Assembly (NCBI GenBank): GCA_013813125.1
Contig: JACCSH010000040.1
Coordinates: forward strand, 1-11,362
Direction: 5' to 3'
DNA from: Nocardioidaceae bacterium
Lineage (GTDB): Bacteria > Actinomycetota > Actinomycetes > Propionibacteriales > Nocardioidaceae
Length of the DNA: 11,362 nt
The notes under the pieces are model-generated. The model was not told where the DNA came from and did no database searches. It saw nothing but the letters and a program-made list of their open reading frames with translations. Below are positions 5,740 to 11,362 of the stretch, piece by piece (position 1 is the first letter of the stretch; the number at the start of each line of letters is the position of its first letter). The translations under genes were made by a program, and so were the position numbers.

Positions 5740-6864
5740 CTAGCCGCCGGAGACCCCCATCTCGGCGGCGCGGTCGATTCCTAGGTCGTCTCGCTCTCGT
5801 AGCCAACCTTCGGGGAGCGCTACCCGACGCGGACTGCCTTGCCGACCACGGGGGCTTCCCAATTCGGCACGGGGAAACGGTTCTGTCGGGTCGAGCCGGC
5901 TCAACAACACATCAAGACTTTCCAAGGTGTCGATCAGCCCGAGGGATCTACGCAGCTCACCGCCTGCGGTGAAGCCCTTCAGATACCACGACACGTGTTT
6001 GCGGAACTCCTTGCAGCCGCGCTCCTCACCCAGGTAGTGCACGAGAAGTTCGGTATGACGACGCATCATCAGTGCCACCTCCCCGAGCGTCGGCAGAGGC
6101 AACGGGTTCGTGCCCGAAAAGGCGGCGGCCAGGTCGCGGAAGAGCCACGGGCGTCCTAGACACCCGCGCCCGACGACGACCCCTCTACAGCCGGTCTCGG
6201 CCATCATGCGCAACGCGTCTGACGACTCCCAGATGTCTCCGTTTCCCATCACCGGTATGTCGACAGAGTCGACCAGCTGCCCGATCGCCTCCCAGTCCGC
6301 TACCCCGGAATAGTGCTGGGCCGCAGTACGCGCGTGCAACGCGATGCCAGCGCAGCCTGACTCCTGCGCGATATGCCCGGCCTCGAGGAAGGTGAGGTGG
6401 TCATCGTCGATGCCCTTGCGGGTCTTCATCGTGACGGGGACTCCATACGGAGTTGCCGCCGCAACAGTCGACTCGAGGAGCTCTGCCAACAACCGGCGCT
6501 TCCACGGGAGGGCCGCTCCCCCGCCCTTGCGGGTGACCTTGGGAACCGGACAGCCGAAGTTCAGGTCGAGGTGACCTACGCCGTAGTCACCGCAGAGGAT
6601 CTCAGCGGCACGTCTCATGTAGGAGGGGTCAACGCCGTACAGCTGGACGGATCGAACGGTCTCCGCTGGATCGAACACAAGCATGTCCAGCGTGGTGGGG
6701 TCACCTTCGACCAGGCCGCGACTCGTGATCATCTCGCAGACAGAGATCCCGGCCCCCTGCTCACGGCATAGGGACCGAAACGCCGCATTGGTCACACCGG
6801 CCATGGGAGCCAGGACGACGGGCGGTGAGACGTCGAGGGATCCGAGCTTCAGCGGACTCTCCAA
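5740..6864 (-). CDS. dusB: tRNA-dihydrouridine synthase (DusB type)
   Basis: An FMN-dependent enzyme that reduces uridine to dihydrouridine in tRNA D-loops using NADPH. The 374-residue TIM-barrel protein shows APMAGVTNAAFR (19-30, FMN site), SVQLYG (72-77), and LNFGCPVPKVTRKGGGAAL, whose C105 is the expected catalytic cysteine. MKTRKG (146-151), LHARTAAQHY (176-185), GNGDI (207-211) and GRGCLGRPW (232-240, phosphate binding) follow. The C-terminal helical domain contains REFRKH-like residues near 286-290 and SWYLKG. The start is TTG, overlapping the 3' end of the upstream lipoprotein gene by 16 nt. No good Shine-Dalgarno or later start is seen, so translational coupling is likely. Assignment to the Dus family is firm; the DusB subgroup is by overall similarity. 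Confidence 0.93.
   Translation of the reverse strand: MESPLKLGSLDVSPPVVLAPMAGVTNAAFRSLCREQGAGISVCEMITSRGLVEGDPTTLDMLVFDPAETVRSVQLYGVDPSYMRRAAEILCGDYGVGHLDLNFGCPVPKVTRKGGGAALPWKRRLLAELLESTVAAATPYGVPVTMKTRKGIDDDHLTFLEAGHIAQESGCAGIALHARTAAQHYSGVADWEAIGQLVDSVDIPVMGNGDIWESSDALRMMAETGCRGVVVGRGCLGRPWLFRDLAAAFSGTNPLPLPTLGEVALMMRRHTELLVHYLGEERGCKEFRKHVSWYLKGFTAGGELRRSLGLIDTLESLDVLLSRLDPTEPFPRAELGSPRGRQGSPRRVALPEGWLRERDDLGIDRAAEMGVSGG
5744..5768 (+). terminator. Hairpin just after the small ORF stop, inside dusB 3' end
   Basis: CCGCCG (5744-5749) pairs with CGGCGG (5763-5768). After a one-base G bulge, AGA pairs with TCT and the loop is CCCCCA. It begins 6 nt after the small ORF's TGA and could terminate plus-strand transcripts. 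There is no T-tract, and the sequence is also dusB coding sequence, so a chance stem cannot be excluded. Confidence 0.3.
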
Positions 6865-7478
6865 GACGTCGGATCGGAACTATCAGCCGGGCGCCACTGG
6901 ATCTCTGAGATCTTGCCCCGCCTCGGTGCGAACATCACCATACACAGCGTCGTCTTGTCGCCGTTGGCGAACTGTGGCGGCAACGGTTGGTAGTCGCACC
7001 TCTTGAACGTCGAGCCGAACGTGACCGGCGGCACGACCACGGTCTCGGAGATGGCGCCGTACAGGGTCACCGGTTCTCCCGAGACATCGCTCCCACTGAG
7101 CTTGCGAACCTTCACGGTCGCGTAGTAGACCGATGAGTTGTTGGATTTGCGGTCGAGATCGAACTGGTCAAGGTCCTTCAGCCTGCCGCGTGCCACCTTG
7201 GTGACGGTGACAGCGAGCCGGGAGCGATGGGTGCGATCTGTTGGGAATCGCACGACCGCCCGGTCACCGATGGCTAGAGACGTGTCGGGCCGAGCCGGGC
7301 CGGCTGACACAGACGTCTGCGGAGCACTCTTCGTTGGCGTCGAGCTCTCCGCAGGCGCGGAATTGCGATCTGCACCGTTGCAGCCGGTCAGCCAGAGCAA
7401 GCCAGGGCCGACCAACAGCGCTGCCGTCAGAGCACGCTGCTGCGCCGAGCGCTGCAACTGCTGGTTGCGCACATGCAT
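6849..7478 (-). CDS. Putative lipoprotein with Ig-like (DUF4352-type) domain
   Basis: A 209-residue predicted lipoprotein. A short basic N-terminus precedes a hydrophobic stretch and a lipobox LTGC with C33, the expected lipidated residue. A Ser/Thr/Pro/Ala-rich spacer follows (about 36-66), then a beta-rich domain beginning SLAIGDRAVVRF and containing YYATVKVRKL. That domain resembles the extracytoplasmic Ig-like DUF4352 fold, though I am only moderately sure. C161 and C179 could form a disulfide. The ATG at 7478 has GAGG only 2 nt before it. A GTG two codons in (7472) would have better spacing and may be the true start; the lipobox is unaffected. It lies 42 nt after glyS, and its TGA falls within the dusB coding region. 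Function unknown. Confidence 0.8.
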   Translation of the reverse strand: MHVRNQQLQRSAQQRALTAALLVGPGLLWLTGCNGADRNSAPAESSTPTKSAPQTSVSAGPARPDTSLAIGDRAVVRFPTDRTHRSRLAVTVTKVARGRLKDLDQFDLDRKSNNSSVYYATVKVRKLSGSDVSGEPVTLYGAISETVVVPPVTFGSTFKRCDYQPLPPQFANGDKTTLCMVMFAPRRGKISEIQWRPADSSDPTSWRVR

Positions 7479-7520
7479 GTCCTCGCTACCTGGAAGGTCG
7501 TGGCCCCGTTGGCCTATGAG

Positions 7521-8918
7521 TCAGCAGCCGACGAGTCGCTCGGCGAAGTAAGCCGGGATCTGGTCGAGTCCGATGCGCTCCTGCTTCATCGTGTCACGTT
7601 CGCGAACCGTCGCGGCATTGTCGTCGAGCGTCTCGAAGTCGACAGTGACGCAGTACGGCGTCCCGATCTCGTCCTGGCGGCGATAGCGACGGCCGATGGC
7701 GCCAGCATCATCGAAGTCGACGTTCCAGGCGCGTCGCAGGTCAGCAGCGAGTCCACTTGCCTTTGGCGACAGCGCCGCATGACGAGACAGGGGCAACACC
7801 GCGACTTTGACCGGTGCGAGCCGCGGGTCCAGTCGCAGCACGGTCCGCTTGTCGACGCCGCCCTTTGCGTTTGGGGCCTCGTCCTCGGCGTACGCGTCAA
7901 TCAGAAACGCCATCAGTGAGCGGGTCGCACCAGCCGCTGGCTCGATGACATAAGGAAACCAGCGTTCGCCCGAAGCCTGGTCGAAGTACGACAGGGCCTG
8001 ACCGGACAGCTCCGAGTGCTGCCTGAGGTCGTAGTCGGTGCGGTTGGCAATCCCCTCTAGTTCGCCCCACTCTGAGCCGGCAAACCCGAACCGATACTCG
8101 ATGTCGACCGTGCGAGAGGAGTAGTGGGAGCGCTTCTCCTGCGGGTGCTCGAAGTGCCGCAAGTTGTCGCGGTCGATTCCCAGTCCGACGTACCAGTCCG
8201 TGCGCAGGTCGATCCACGTCTGGTGCCACTCCTCGTCGGTGCCGGGCTCGACAAAGAACTCCATCTCCATCATCTCGAACTCGCGGGTGCGGAAGATGAA
8301 GTTGCCCGGCGTGATCTCGTTGCGGAACGCCTTGCCGACCTGGCCGATGCCGAACGGCGGCCTCTTGCGGGCTGAGTTCATCACATTGACGAAGTTGAGG
8401 AAGATGCCCTGAGCAGTCTCGGGCCGAAGGTAATGCAAGCCCGACTCGTCCTCGATGACACCGAGGTAGGTCTTCAGCATGCCGTTGAAGGGCCGTGGCT
8501 CGGTCCACGCGCCGCGTGTGCCGCAGTGGGGGCAGGCGATCTCCATAAGAGGGACCGAGTCGGGGTCGTCGATGCCCTTCTTCGCCGCGACCTCCTCTTG
8601 CAGGTGGTCCGCGCGAAAACGCTTGTGGCAGCTCAGGCACTCCGTCAGCGGGTCGGTGAACGCTGCGAGGTGCCCCGACGCCTCCCATGTGCTTGTCGGA
8701 AGGATCACCGACGAGTCGAGTCCGACCACGTCGTCGCGGGACGTGACCATGGAGCGCCACCACTGACGCTTGATGTTCTCCTTGAGCTCGACCCCAAGTG
8801 GGCCATAGTCCCAGGCGGACCTGGTGCCTCCGTAAATCTCGCCGCAGGGGAACACGAAGCCCCGGCGCTTGCACAGGCTGACGACGGTATCGATCGGCGT
8901 TCTTGAACTGGCTGCCAC
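7521..8918 (-). CDS. glyS: Glycyl-tRNA synthetase, class II alpha2 type
   Basis: Charges tRNA-Gly with glycine using ATP. The 465 residues match the eukaryote/archaea-like homodimeric form used by actinobacteria. It opens with [22 protein letters not shown] (21-42). A zinc-binding insertion has C94, C97, C129 and C132. Motif 2 is [24 protein letters not shown] (199-222). The glycine pocket is in [17 protein letters not shown] (282-298). Motif 3 is [14 protein letters not shown] (326-339). The anticodon-binding domain fills about 368-465, starting [11 protein letters not shown]. The GTG start at 8918 is supported by GGAGAA (8930-8925) with 6-nt spacing. The lipoprotein and dusB genes follow at close spacing, so all three are probably cotranscribed. 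No T-box leader is visible in the 97 nt upstream. Confidence 0.97.
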   Translation of the reverse strand: MAASSRTPIDTVVSLCKRRGFVFPCGEIYGGTRSAWDYGPLGVELKENIKRQWWRSMVTSRDDVVGLDSSVILPTSTWEASGHLAAFTDPLTECLSCHKRFRADHLQEEVAAKKGIDDPDSVPLMEIACPHCGTRGAWTEPRPFNGMLKTYLGVIEDESGLHYLRPETAQGIFLNFVNVMNSARKRPPFGIGQVGKAFRNEITPGNFIFRTREFEMMEMEFFVEPGTDEEWHQTWIDLRTDWYVGLGIDRDNLRHFEHPQEKRSHYSSRTVDIEYRFGFAGSEWGELEGIANRTDYDLRQHSELSGQALSYFDQASGERWFPYVIEPAAGATRSLMAFLIDAYAEDEAPNAKGGVDKRTVLRLDPRLAPVKVAVLPLSRHAALSPKASGLAADLRRAWNVDFDDAGAIGRRYRRQDEIGTPYCVTVDFETLDDNAATVRERDTMKQERIGLDQIPAYFAERLVGC

Positions 8919-8958
8919 GCGAGGTTCTCCATCCGGCTGGCGGTCGGCGGTCTTGGGC

Positions 8959-8973
8959 TGCCTCGAGGAGGCA
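8959..8973 (-). other. Short hairpin in the glyS leader
   Basis: TGCCTC (8959-8964), GAG loop, GAGGCA (8968-8973): a perfect six-pair stem 40 nt upstream of the glyS start codon. It sits in the 97-nt gap between the ABM-fold gene and glyS. It lacks a T-tract, so it is more likely a leader structure or chance than a terminator. A TAACCT hexamer (8988-8983 on the minus strand) could be a -10 for glyS but has no good -35. Confidence 0.3.
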
Positions 8974-9015
8974 TGTGCTCAGAGGTTACCGGCTCGGCTC
9001 CACGTGCCGCGCGGA

Positions 9016-9339
9016 CTACCGACCTCGAGGTTTAACCGAGTTGGGAGCAGTCGCGCCTTCGCCGATGATCACCTCATAGGCCGATGGCTCGTCGATGGCG
9101 TGTGCCAGCAGCGGAACGACAGACATCTTGATGTCGGACGAGGACAGCGCGCGCCGATATGCGCCCACGTTGTCCCAGGTTGTGGCCAGCACCCAGAGGG
9201 TCGGGTCGTCGAGCGCCCGACCGACCTTGCCAGCAACAAAACCAGGCAGCACCGATAACGAGTCGACGCACACCTCGAGCTCGCGGCGCGCTCGGTCGGT
9301 GAGGTCCTCGTCATACCGAAACCGCGCGATCGCCAACAC
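9016..9339 (-). CDS. Antibiotic-biosynthesis-monooxygenase-fold protein
   Basis: A 107-residue protein starting with GTG at 9339 (VLAIARFRYDEDL). The frame is open 49 codons further upstream, but that extension is Ser/Pro/Arg-rich and overlaps the propeller gene's 3' end, so I reject it; TTG at 9336 is an alternative start. The sequence SLSVLPGFVAGKVGRALDDP, then LWVLATTWDNVGAYRRAL, and finally PSAYEVI fits the dimeric alpha/beta-barrel ABM family. Members of that family include small monooxygenases and many proteins with no known reaction. No catalytic residues can be assigned. GGCGGA sits directly against the start. It precedes glyS by 97 nt on the same strand. Fold fairly confident, function unknown. 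Confidence 0.75.
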   Translation of the reverse strand: MLAIARFRYDEDLTDRARRELEVCVDSLSVLPGFVAGKVGRALDDPTLWVLATTWDNVGAYRRALSSSDIKMSVVPLLAHAIDEPSAYEVIIGEGATAPNSVKPRGR

Positions 9340-9362
9340 TCCGCCAGTGTGGCAAATTGCGC

Positions 9363-9380
9363 CAGCCGGTGCGACGGCTG
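9363..9380 (-). terminator. Hairpin downstream of the propeller gene
   Basis: On the minus strand CAGCCG, loop TCGCAC, CGGCTG form a six-pair stem starting 41 nt after the propeller gene's stop and followed by GCGCAATTT. This could be a weak terminator separating it from the ABM-fold gene. The T run is only three bases long. Confidence 0.35.
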
Positions 9381-9406
9381 CCTCTGTGGGCCGAGCGGGT
9401 CGACTT

Positions 9407-9419
9407 CGGGAGGCGCCGG
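9407..9419. repeat. 13-bp direct repeat, copy at the 3' side of the propeller gene
   Basis: CGGGAGGCGCCGG occurs here, two bases from the propeller gene's stop codon, and again at 10934-10946 just upstream of that gene's start, in the same orientation. The copies bracket the gene. Exact 13-mers can recur by chance in 11 kb of GC-rich DNA. Confidence 0.5.
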
Positions 9420-9421
9420 GG

Positions 9422-10909
9422 CTATCCGATGAGCAGCTTGGCGACCAGGTAGTCGAAATGCTGGTCCGGAGTGCCGGCGGCCCCACTCGTTCGAGTGCCA
9501 GCGAGGATCACGTTGCCTTGCGGGTCCAGCGACATCGCACGCACCAGGTCGTTGCTTCCGACGATAGGCACCCGCTTGACCCAGACCTGACTGCCGGTCG
9601 GGGAGTACTTGAGAGTAGTGAAGCGGTAGCGTCCCTTGGCATCTTGGGACTGCAGGGCGATGTAGGCGACGCCGGTCGAGGTCACCTCCATTTGCGGGTC
9701 GCCGTCCCAGCCCGTGCAGGAGCAGTCTGGTCCGGTGAAAAGATTGCTCCAGAGCAGGGTTCCGTTGGGCGCGTACTTCAGCGTGACTGCATCCGCCGAC
9801 TGCATCGGCAGGTTCAGGTCGCCGCGCTCAGCGGCCACGTACGCGTTGCCCGCCGCATCGGTGGACACGTAGTGTGCAAAGTCGTCGCTGTAACCCGGGC
9901 CGACCCACCAACGCCTCCACAGCAGGTGGCCGGTGGTGCCGGAGTACTTGAAGAGGAAGAGGTCGCGACGCGTCGACTCGTCACGGAAGTCGGTGCCGAG
10001 AACGTAGACGTCGCCGCCGGGGTCGACCGTGACGTCCCAGGTGCTCCGCTGAGTGTCGAAGGTCTGCTTGTTGGGCGCGGTCCACAGCACGGCGCCGTCA
10101 GGGCTGTACTTGATCGTGAAGGTGTCCTGCATCGAGCCACCGTTGTAGCCAGTCGAAGTGCCGGACACGACGAAGTTCCCAGCGGCGTCGAGGTCGGCGG
10201 AGTCGGCGATATCGCCCCGCTCCTCGAACGAGTAGCGGCGTGCCCATTGCTGCGCCCCATCGGGGTTGAACTTGAGGGCGAGGGACTCGTAGTAGTAGCG
10301 GACGCCGATCTCGCCGCCGGTGGAATAGCCGGCGATGTGCACGTTGCCCGAGTCGTCGATCTCCAAGTCGGTCGGGAAGTCCCCACGATTGACCGGACCG
10401 TTGTACAGGCGCTTCCACAACAAAGTCCCAGTCGGGCTGTACTTCAGCAAGACGATGTCCTCTTCGGTCCCCGGTGAATCAAGCCCGCGCCAGGTCCAGC
10501 CGGTCACGTAGACGTTGCCGGCAGCATCGAACGCGACGTTTTGCGCGACGTCGTTCCAGGTGGCTTGGGCGGGCCAGTTGGGGATCTTGCCGTTGAACCG
10601 TACCTGCCACCTGCGGGTGCCGTCAGGCGCATAGACGACTGTCACGATGTCGCGGTCGCCGGCCCGTCGCACGGACGAGCCGGTGACGGCGACAGAGCCG
10701 TCCGGGCCTGTGGCCGTGTCTGTTGCCTCGTCGTGATTCGCGATCCCCCCGTCGTAGGACGCTGTCCAGTCGACCGCGGGCCCGGCCGGGAGGGCCGCCG
10801 CGGGCGGCACAGCCGCGACGACCGCAGCGGCGAGGAGCGCTGCGCAGGCGGCACGCAGGCTGGCAGAGAACACAGTAGTGATATTTCCTGACCGTACGAG
10901 AGAGGTCAC
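9422..10909 (-). CDS. Secreted beta-propeller protein (SBBP/PQQ-like repeats)
   Basis: A 495-residue protein with an N-terminal signal peptide: a hydrophobic Ala/Val-rich core at about 20-38, with a likely end near AAALPAG. The rest is tandem propeller repeats of 53-64 residues with the pattern D-GN-YV-G, then KYSPDGTLLW, then Y-G. The anchoring tryptophans are W48, W101, W165, W222, W276, W331, W387 and W443. The first W strand (VDWTASYDGG) lacks its own upstream half, and the last repeat (NVILAGT, then FDYLVAKLLIG) lacks the W strand. The two ends could therefore close an eighth blade together. No enzyme motif is present; a binding or scaffold role outside the cell is likely. The GTG start at 10909 has no clear Shine-Dalgarno; GTG at 10873 (MFSASLRAAC) is an alternative that keeps the signal peptide. 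Confidence 0.87.
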   Translation of the reverse strand: MTSLVRSGNITTVFSASLRAACAALLAAAVVAAVPPAAALPAGPAVDWTASYDGGIANHDEATDTATGPDGSVAVTGSSVRRAGDRDIVTVVYAPDGTRRWQVRFNGKIPNWPAQATWNDVAQNVAFDAAGNVYVTGWTWRGLDSPGTEEDIVLLKYSPTGTLLWKRLYNGPVNRGDFPTDLEIDDSGNVHIAGYSTGGEIGVRYYYESLALKFNPDGAQQWARRYSFEERGDIADSADLDAAGNFVVSGTSTGYNGGSMQDTFTIKYSPDGAVLWTAPNKQTFDTQRSTWDVTVDPGGDVYVLGTDFRDESTRRDLFLFKYSGTTGHLLWRRWWVGPGYSDDFAHYVSTDAAGNAYVAAERGDLNLPMQSADAVTLKYAPNGTLLWSNLFTGPDCSCTGWDGDPQMEVTSTGVAYIALQSQDAKGRYRFTTLKYSPTGSQVWVKRVPIVGSNDLVRAMSLDPQGNVILAGTRTSGAAGTPDQHFDYLVAKLLIG

Positions 10910-10917
10910 ATACCGGA

Positions 10918-10933
10918 CGTAGAAAATGCTACG
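10918..10933 (-). promoter_or_regulatory. Small dyad and TAGCAT hexamer upstream of the propeller gene
   Basis: CGTAG (10918-10922), a six-base AT-rich loop, CTACG (10929-10933) lies 9 nt upstream of the GTG. On the minus strand it contains TAGCAT (10931-10926), which fits TANNNT and could be a -10, but no credible -35 is seen. The rest of 10910-11053 holds the second 13-bp repeat copy and nothing else I can support. Confidence 0.25.
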
Positions 10934-10946
10934 CGGGAGGCGCCGG
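10934..10946. repeat. 13-bp direct repeat, copy at the 5' side of the propeller gene
   Basis: Second copy of CGGGAGGCGCCGG (first at 9407-9419). A related string, TTCGGGAGGTGCC, follows near 10960 and shares TTCGGGAGG with the sequence at 9405-9413. Confidence 0.5.
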
Positions 10947-11053
10947 CTCCACCAGGTTTCGGGAGGTGCCCCTTAGTCGTAGTCCTTGCGCCCTGTCGGC
11001 CCTACCGTCCTTGGCTGCGGCTTTGATGCCCCGCTGAGTTGGTCGGCATGCCC

Positions 11054-11362
11054 TCACCACCGGTGCTGGACATCCGCGGCAGGCTGCTCCGCGGGCTGTT
11101 GCTCCGCTCCGGAGTTGCCGCAGCCCTCGGTCGCACGCAGAGATGGCTCAAGGTGTGCGCGAGTACGGCGACTGAGCTCCCCGACCAGTATCGCTGCATC
11201 GCCGTGGCCTCGGTGCTGTGCATCCCAGCGCTTGGCCCCGACCGGAAGGTCGACGTACACGGTGGCAAGTGAGAGTCGGCGTTGCAGCCAGCCTTGACGT
11301 GCCGTGATGCTCTGCATGCGTTCGAACGGCACATAGGCGGTGGAGCGTCGCCATCGCCCACT
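11054..11362 (-). CDS. Bacterial PH-domain (YdbS/YdbT-like, bPH2) protein, N-terminus cut by window
   Basis: The minus-strand frame enters at the window end and gives 102 residues to a TGA at 11054-11056. It starts SGRWRRSTAYVPFERMQSIT and continues ARQGWLQRRLSLATVYVDLP, then HGDAAILVGELSRRTRAH. The WRRS, YVP-R-QS, QG-LQRRL-LATV and LSRR-RAH blocks are typical of the C-terminal copy of the membrane-flanked bPH2 (DUF304, YdbS/YdbT) domain. In those proteins such copies follow transmembrane segments, which here would lie outside the window. The GTG at 11332 encodes the internal valine of YVPFER and is not the start. The last 35 or so residues (HLEPSLRATEGCGNSGAEQQ and onward) are low-complexity tail. 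It lies upstream of the propeller gene with a 144-nt gap. Confidence 0.8.
   Translation of the reverse strand, partial: SGRWRRSTAYVPFERMQSITARQGWLQRRLSLATVYVDLPVGAKRWDAQHRGHGDAAILVGELSRRTRAHLEPSLRATEGCGNSGAEQQPAEQPAADVQHRW

Noticed and set aside
7897..8874. A 325-codon minus-strand frame
   Set aside because: It is an out-of-frame reading of glyS, rich in Arg, Pro and His with no family resemblance.
9095..10477. A 460-codon open frame on the plus strand
   Set aside because: It is antisense to the beta-propeller gene and the ABM-fold gene. The translation has no domain and its composition is that of complementary GC-rich codons. The minus-strand proteins are convincing.
11002..11361. A 119-codon minus-strand frame at the window end
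   Set aside because: The neighbouring minus-strand frame ending at 11054 gives recognisable bPH2 domain sequence and continues through the window end, so this one is a shadow.

Overview
The window looks like chromosome from a high-GC Gram-positive actinobacterium, probably Nocardioidaceae or another Propionibacteriales. The basis is GC-rich third codon positions, frequent GTG and TTG starts, and a dnaG/dgt/dusB/glyS housekeeping block with sequences of actinobacterial type. The assignment is by recognition, not by a search.

Region 1-4049, all minus strand: a VOC/glyoxalase-fold protein cut by the window start, tRNA-Asn(GUU), DNA primase dnaG, and dGTP triphosphohydrolase dgt. dgt lies only 10 nt upstream of dnaG, so a dNTP-pool enzyme and the replication primase probably share a transcript.

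Region 4050-5738, plus strand: the only stretch with plus-strand genes. It holds a divergent promoter region, a secreted M43-family zinc metalloprotease, a hairpin over its stop codon, a 51-bp tandem repeat array, and a 43-residue very basic small protein with a good ribosome binding site and its own candidate promoter. It separates dgt from dusB and looks accessory compared with the core genes on both sides.

Region 5740-9339, minus strand: dusB (tRNA dihydrouridine synthase), a lipoprotein whose 3' end overlaps the dusB start, glyS (glycyl-tRNA synthetase), and a small antibiotic-biosynthesis-monooxygenase-fold protein. In transcription order this is ABM, glyS, lipoprotein, dusB. Close spacing from glyS onward suggests an operon with two tRNA-related functions.

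Region 9422-11362, minus strand: a secreted beta-propeller protein with eight tryptophan-anchored repeats, flanked by a 13-bp direct repeat, then the C-terminal part of a bacterial PH-domain (YdbS/YdbT-like) protein cut by the window end.

No insertion sequence, phage gene, CRISPR array or obvious defence system is visible. The least explained element is the 51-bp tandem array at 5168-5378 and its association with the protease and the small basic protein.
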